Source: Edwardsiella tarda ATCC 15947 = NBRC 105688 (GTDB taxonomy: Bacteria; Pseudomonadota; Gammaproteobacteria; Enterobacterales; Enterobacteriaceae). Taken from it: a stretch of DNA of 64,000 nucleotides. The notes beneath the pieces were generated by a model. That model was not told where the DNA came from. It searched no databases and saw nothing but the letters and a program-made list of their open reading frames with translations. The stretch covers positions 1 to 64,000 of the forward strand of contig NZ_CP084508.1 of assembly GCF_003113495.2 (NCBI RefSeq), written 5' to 3'. The position numbers and the translations under genes are program-made. Positions 59,383 to 64,000 of the stretch are shown here, one piece after another. How positions within the stretch are numbered: position 1 is the first letter of the stretch; each line of letters starts with the position of its first letter.

Positions 59383-61245
59383 TGTACATTCCCGCGCGTG
59401 TCATTTTGTAAATAGGCCCATTTTAGTTCCAGGCATTTTTTAAGATCCTGGTCAAATAATGGTGCTGTCGATATTCCTCCGGTGTCATATTGTTCAGTGA
59501 TTCATGCGGACGTTCACAGTTATATTCTTATAACCATTTCTCCGTGATTTCCCGCACTTCATTCAGCGTTCTGAACAGATAAAAACCGAGTATTTCTGTA
59601 CGGTATGTCCTGTTAAAACGCTTGATGAAAGCATTCTGCGTCGGCTTACCCGGTTGGATAAACTCCAATTTTACTGCGTGCCTCTCTGCCCATTTAGCCA
59701 GCGCCAGAGAGATAAATTCCGGACCATTATCCATGCGCAGCATGGACGGATAGCCACGGTTTGCCGCGATCCTGTCGAGAACACGAACGACTCGCTGAGC
59801 TGGCAGGTTCAGATTGATTTCAATCGACAACGCCTCACGGTTAAAGTCATCAACGACATTGAACGTGCGAAAACGACGGCCACAGGCCAGTGCATCATGC
59901 ATAAAATCGACAGACCAGCTCTGGTTTAGCGCCTCCGGTGTAGCCAGTGGCGAGGGATTACGCACCGGCAACCGCTGTTTGCCCTTACGGCGAAAATTCA
60001 GCTTCAGCAGACAATAAATACGGTGGAGCTTTTTGTGATTCCACGAATATCCCTGCCGCCGCAGGACCTGGAAAAGCTTCGGAAAACCATATCGTGGGTA
60101 TCGCTCAGCCACAGCCTGCAGGGCGGCAATAACGGGTTCATCACGTGTGGTATCCGGGCGGTAATGGTAAACCGTTCTGCTCAGGTTCAGACTCCAGCAA
60201 GCCTAACGGATACTGAGTCCAAATGTCGTTATCAGATAAGTGACCAGATCACTCTTACGTGCTGATTTTAAAGTTTTTTGATAACGTCTTTCCGTGCCCG
60301 GTTCTCAAGGCTCAGGCTGGCAAACATCTGTTTGAGACGTCGGTTCTCGTCCTCAAGATCCTTGACCTTTTTAATATCAGAAGCCTCCATGCCGCCGTAT
60401 CTGGACTTCCTGTTAATGGGATGGACTACCTCCTCCCGCTGCGGTTAACTGTACGAAATGCGCTCACCAGGAGAATCACCATGAATATCGTATTTCTGGG
60501 TATTGATCTGGCTAAAAATGTTTTTTAGCTCTGCGGGTTAAACCAGGCCAGCAAACCAGTTTATACGAAACGAACTGGCCGAAAATAATTGCTCCAGACG
60601 CTGGCAAATATTCCTGCATGTCTGATTGGGATCGAAGCATCCAACGGGGCATTTTACTGGTAGCGTGAGTTTGAGAAGCTGGGGCACAAAGTAAAGGTCA
60701 TCAGTCCTCAGTATGTAAAACCCTTTGTCCGCGGGCAAAAAAATGATGGTAATGATGCACAGGCCATCGCAGTGGCTCTGATGCAACCGACAATGCAGTT
60801 CGGGCCACCAAAAAGCCCCGAACAGCAGGATATCCAAGCTTTACATCGGGCAAGGCAGCGTATTGTCAATCGCTACACAGGTTGCACCTGCACAATCGGA
60901 ACCTGATTTTTATACTGGCCTCAGAGGCCGTCCAGTTGTTGAGACGACTGTGCGCAAATTACCCATTTGGGCACAGATTTTCCTGATGCCGGATAGATGT
61001 AAGCAACAACCCGAAACCAAATTCAGTACTTGCAAAACGGAGGTAGTCCATAGATGTAGTTGGTGGCTTCAGAGATGCCGACCTCCCGGCAGACATCTTT
61101 AACGTTCGTCCGGCTTCAACCGACTTAATCACAGCGATGATCTGATGCGCAGTAAAACGGGCTTTACGCATAGCGATCTCCTTCGTTGGTAGATTGATTA
61201 TGCCGGATTTTCTCTAAATGTGAATGGCACGATTATGCGGGGCAC
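59383..61245 (-). mobile_element. IS3-family element interrupted by IS110-like DNA
   Basis: OrfA begins MRKARFTAHQIIAVIKSVEAGRTLK at 61171 and is cut after about 30 residues. It resumes at 60395 as MEASDIKKVKDLEDENRRLKQMFASLSLENRARKDVIKKL. OrfB covers 60112-59528 (RRQGYSWNHKKLHRIYCLLKLNFRRKGKQR ... SVDFMHDALACGRRFRTFNVVDDFNREAL ... RMDNGPEF ... NAFIKRFNRTYRTEILGFYLFRTLNEVREI) with a stop after TEKWL. The DDE residues are visible. The inserted DNA at 60412-61045 splits it, so it is inactive. Confidence 0.8.
60412..61045 (+). mobile_element. IS110-like remnant inside IS3
   Basis: From the ATG at 60481: MNIVFLGIDLAKNVF, stop, then traces of LQTLANIPACLIGIEASNGAFYW, KLGHKVKVISPQYVKPFVRGQKNDGNDAQAIAVALMQPTMQFGPPKSPEQQDIQALHRARQRIVNRYTG. 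This is the N-terminal half of an IS110 transposase with in-frame stops. The ends GATGGACTACCTCC and GGAGGTAGTCCAT are inverted copies. It is a different lineage from the IS110 at 25.9-28.4 kb. Confidence 0.75.
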
Positions 61246-61472
61246 TTATAACTCCACTATATTACTATAAACGTAATCATACAATGTCGGAGCAGTGCCT
61301 ACACGATGATAATGGCGACTAAAAAAAGAAAATTTGACTTTATTTGACCATTTTATCAATGGTTATTCAACATAAATATGTATGCTAAAAGATAACAAAA
61401 GCAAAGGAAAACATCCTTTGTCCTAAGCGTAAAATAATCCATGTACCTTGTTACACAATAGCTAATACTATA

Positions 61473-62417
61473 TTATACGGAAAAGTGTATTTTTTTTCTA
61501 TATTGTGTTGGGGTCATATTATAGTTAATCTTAAAATACCTAACCGCTATACTTAACGACTTAAAACCACTTTCCAGAGAGAGTAGTTCGATGCTAGATG
61601 TCGGGTTTCTAATTATCTTGTTTAATAAAAGCTCACTTCTTTGTTTATTTAGATACTCATAAAACTTAATATTATACTTTTTTAGTTTGTATTGAATTGC
61701 CCTAGGGGTTAAATTGTAATAATTAGACATTTCACACAAGGAAAAATTGACTTTTTTCATATTACTGCGAATGTAATCTTGCATTGATAATATATCAACA
61801 TCATAATTCCTATGTTTTTTTGGAGGGGGGGAGTTATCTAACTGTAGACTCAAAATACTAATTATGGCGTTTACTATTTTTGTAGAATAGCGCTCACTTG
61901 TTGTTTTATAAAGTTGCAAAGCTAAAGAGTTTAGCATGTCGCCATATCCATGTAATGACAACCCACTCCAACACCATGAATTTATATCGCTTTTATCGTC
62001 ACAAACACTACTAAGCTTAATGATAAACGATAAGCTATTTCTATGCGTCAAACAAGTCTCAACATAAGGCTCCCACGCTGGGATAAGTATACTCTCTCCC
62101 CTGGGTACATGAATACGTCGTTGGGGTGAAGTAACAATTAATCCCGAACAAGCATGGAGTAAAATAATATGCTTTTCTTGTGCATGAATAACATCATGAT
62201 GAATAAGTGATATCTGTTGAGGTGATGAGTTAACCTTAACCATTATTACTTTATTACTAAACTCATTTAATTGAATATCTCCATTAAATGCATCCATATC
62301 TCCATTCTTGGGGATTTTCATATCGGCTTTAAAAAAGCCAAGCTTTTGTTTGGCCACATTAGACCACTCTTCAATACCACTCTCTCCACAAGCATTTAAT
62401 GTATAATTATTCACCAT
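61473..62417 (-). CDS. AraC-family transcriptional regulator 2
   Basis: A 314-residue paralogue of the regulator at 26944. It shares DMDAFNGDIQLNEFSNKVIMVKVNSSPQQ and HVPRGESILIPAWEPYVETCLTHRNSLSFII. The C-terminal HTH region reads LCEMSNYYNLTPRAIQYKLKKYN and LSLESGFKSLSIAVRYFKINYNMTPTQYRKKI. The chosen start at 62417 aligns with regulator 1. The frame is open to 62456. A C7 run (minus strand) lies in the codons for SPPPKK at about 61827-61833. Likely an activator of virulence or fimbrial genes. Confidence 0.8.
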   Translation of the reverse strand: MVNNYTLNACGESGIEEWSNVAKQKLGFFKADMKIPKNGDMDAFNGDIQLNEFSNKVIMVKVNSSPQQISLIHHDVIHAQEKHIILLHACSGLIVTSPQRRIHVPRGESILIPAWEPYVETCLTHRNSLSFIIKLSSVCDDKSDINSWCWSGLSLHGYGDMLNSLALQLYKTTSERYSTKIVNAIISILSLQLDNSPPPKKHRNYDVDILSMQDYIRSNMKKVNFSLCEMSNYYNLTPRAIQYKLKKYNIKFYEYLNKQRSELLLNKIIRNPTSSIELLSLESGFKSLSIAVRYFKINYNMTPTQYRKKIHFSV

Positions 62418-62574
62418 AAATAAAAAGTAACAAATTATTATGAAGGGGTATTTCACTATACTGTATTACTAACACACATAAAATAGAAACATCTGCTTTT
62501 TTAAAAAATAAAACTCTTTTTTACAAATTGAAAACGATATCACTTTCTGAGTAGCATCCCTTAATCACTTGATG

Positions 62575-63632
62575 GCGTTGTTGAATAAATCAGGTTTCGG
62601 GCAAGGATCCCCGTAGCGGGTTGTGTTTTCAGGTAATATGAACGCTTTCTGGCATACCTGCCCTCGTCATTTTGTTCAGTGCACGCACCATGGCCATAGC
62701 CTCCGCAACCTGTCCATCATAATCACGCAGCGTCAATGAATCTCCGAATAGCTATTTCACCCTGTACATCGCCGTTTCCGCTATCGAGTGACGTTTGTAA
62801 TCTGTTGTCCATTTCCACCGGGCATTACTCCCGCTCAGATGCGGATTAGCCACAGCACGGTTGCAGTCTGCATATTCTCCGGGCCAGTAACCGGCCCCCT
62901 TTCGGGGAGGGATGAGGGCACTAATTTTCTTTCGGCGCAGTTCATCGTGACATAACCGTGTGTCGTAAGCTCCGTCTGTAGCCGCTGACCTGATTTTTCT
63001 GTGTGTCTGCCGGATTAGCCCGGGAAAGGCCTCTGCGTCCGTGACATTGTTCAGTGAAAGGTCTGCGCAGATTATTTCATGTGTTTTAGCATCGACTGCA
63101 AGGTGCAGTTTTCGCCAGATGCGACGACGTTCTTTACCCTGTTTTTTGACTTTCCATTCACCCTCACCGAAGACTTTCAGTCCTGTTGAATCAATCACCA
63201 GATGGGCTATCTCACCCCGGGAGGGGGCTTTAAAACTGATGTCAACTGACTTTATCCGCTTGCTAACGCTGGTGTAATCATCTGGGCAGCGCAGCGGAAC
63301 GTCCATCAGCGTAAAAATGGAATCAATAAAGCCCTGTGCGGCGCGTAGGGTGAGGCAGAATACGCGTTTAATCACGAGGACGATCGTGATGGCAAGGTCA
63401 GAATAGCGCAGAGGCCTTCCCCGGGATGAAGGCGTTGCTGACTCATACCAGGCCTGAATAGCCTCATCGTCCAGCCAGAAAGTGAGGGAGCCACGGTTGA
63501 TGAGGGCCTTGTTGTAGGTCTTCCAATTGATGATTTTAAATTTTTGTTTTGCCACGGCATCGTCTGCGTTGTTGGGAGGAGCTGAGCTCTGATCCTTCAA
63601 CACAGCAAAAGTTCGATTTATTCAACAACGCC
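62575..63632 (-). mobile_element. IS903-like element (IS5 family), 1.06 kb
   Basis: Inverted ends GGCGTTGTTGAATAAATC (62575) and GATTTATTCAACAACGCC (to 63632) bound an element of IS903 length. The transposase (to 63603) reads AVAKQKFKIINWKTYNKALINRGSLTFWLDD ... HLVIDSTGLKVFGEGEWKV ... SAATDGAYDTRLCHDELRRKKISALIPPRKGAGYWPGEYADCNRAVANPHLSGSNARWKW. It meets a stop after AMYRVK at 62752, about 50 codons early, so it may be inactive. The 9 bp on the two sides differ (TCACTTGAT and CGTTTTTCG), so there is no target duplication. Confidence 0.85.
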
Positions 63633-64000
63633 CGTTTTTCGCGTGATGTGACTCCCGATATCGAGTGGCTTCTGAAACAGGGGCGCCAGCTGAGCGTCAG
63701 CGCGAAGCTGACCAGTAAGCTGAATTACCTCTGGCGCTCCTGCACCGGCGAGCTGTCTGAACAGAGCGACCTGTTCCGGTTAACATATGCCCTGGAAACC
63801 GCGCAAGACATGAGCTGGAATTACCGCCTGTTAAGCGATCGGGAATGGTCAGGTCGGTATGCCGTTGCGTTGAACGCTGGCGTGAACGGCATTTATCTCT
63901 CACGGACTAACCTCGACGCGGCATTTGACGATGATGGGCGACAGATAAATCCGCTGCTGACGCGCCTGACTGGTAATGTTGGGGGCGTGGTAAAGCTGTT
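63633..64000 (+). CDS. Truncated ORF running off the right edge
   Basis: An open frame without stop fills the last 368 bases: SRDVTPDIEWLLKQGRQLSVSAKLTSKLNYLWRSCTGELSEQSDLFRLTYALETAQDMSWNYRLLSDREWSGRYAVALNAGVNGIYLSRTNLDAAFDDDGRQINPLLTRL. Higher GC and coherent protein-like composition support a real gene whose 5' end was removed by the IS903-like element. No family recognised. Confidence 0.55.

Noticed and set aside
62575..63632. Recent IS903 transposition into the right-edge gene
   Set aside because: The 9-bp flanks do not match, so the present context is not a simple insertion.

Overview
The window looks like a large plasmid, or a plasmid-like segment, from a member of the Enterobacterales. 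The replication and partition genes sit in the middle: a Rep_3-type initiator with nine upstream iterons, and P1-type parA and parB with parS sites. The toxin-antitoxin pairs, type I-E CRISPR-Cas genes, F4/K88-type and CFA/I-type fimbriae and the insertion sequences all resemble enterobacterial families. No rRNA, tRNA, relaxase or conjugation gene was seen. Many insertion sequences are broken and nested, so the replicon looks old and decaying in its accessory parts. The exact host cannot be named from sequence alone.

Layout. 1-8.2 kb is a stability and accessory region: hypothetical genes, mazEF, an MBL-fold hydrolase, a decayed IS200/IS605 tnpB, vapBC, and a RES-type toxin gene convergent with its probable antitoxin. 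8.3-18.9 kb holds a DUF3800 gene, a CRISPR array of 16 repeats, its leader and a full type I-E cas set on the minus strand. Its cas1 carries a one-base frameshift. 18.9-24.3 kb is the replicon core: two parS sites, parB, parA, iterons, rep, inverted downstream iterons and a frameshifted ResD-like recombinase. 24.8-29.6 kb is an IS graveyard (IS5, IS481, IS110, IS630) around an AraC-type regulator. 30.0-38.2 kb is an F4/K88-like chaperone-usher operon with a PapB-like gene at its start and a LuxR-like gene at its end. A Tat-exported prolyl oligopeptidase gene follows. 40.5-42.5 kb is again IS debris. 43.0-48.7 kb is a very AT-rich CFA/I-like (class 5) fimbrial operon ending in a LuxR-type regulator. 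49-64 kb mixes IS3, IS630, IS110 and IS903-like elements and two group II intron copies. It also holds a DASS-family anion transporter, an orphan parS, a small-RNA candidate and a second AraC regulator paralogous to the first.

How the parts fit. Rep, the iterons and ParAB-parS would replicate and segregate the replicon, and mazEF, vapBC and the RES pair would stabilise it after segregation. The CRISPR interference genes look intact, but adaptation is predicted to be broken by the cas1 frameshift, so spacer memory would be frozen. The two fimbrial operons and the two related AraC proteins form a surface-adhesion cargo. The F4-like operon plus the peptidase gene lies between the two halves of what was probably one IS110 copy.

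The less expected signals are: a third P1-type parS about 39 kb from the partition operon; a 16-bp motif at accessory-module borders; long G/C homopolymers inside the AT-rich fimbrial genes; a 24-bp perfect hairpin behind the major F4-like subunit gene; and a well-formed promoter-terminator unit with no ORF near 59.2 kb.
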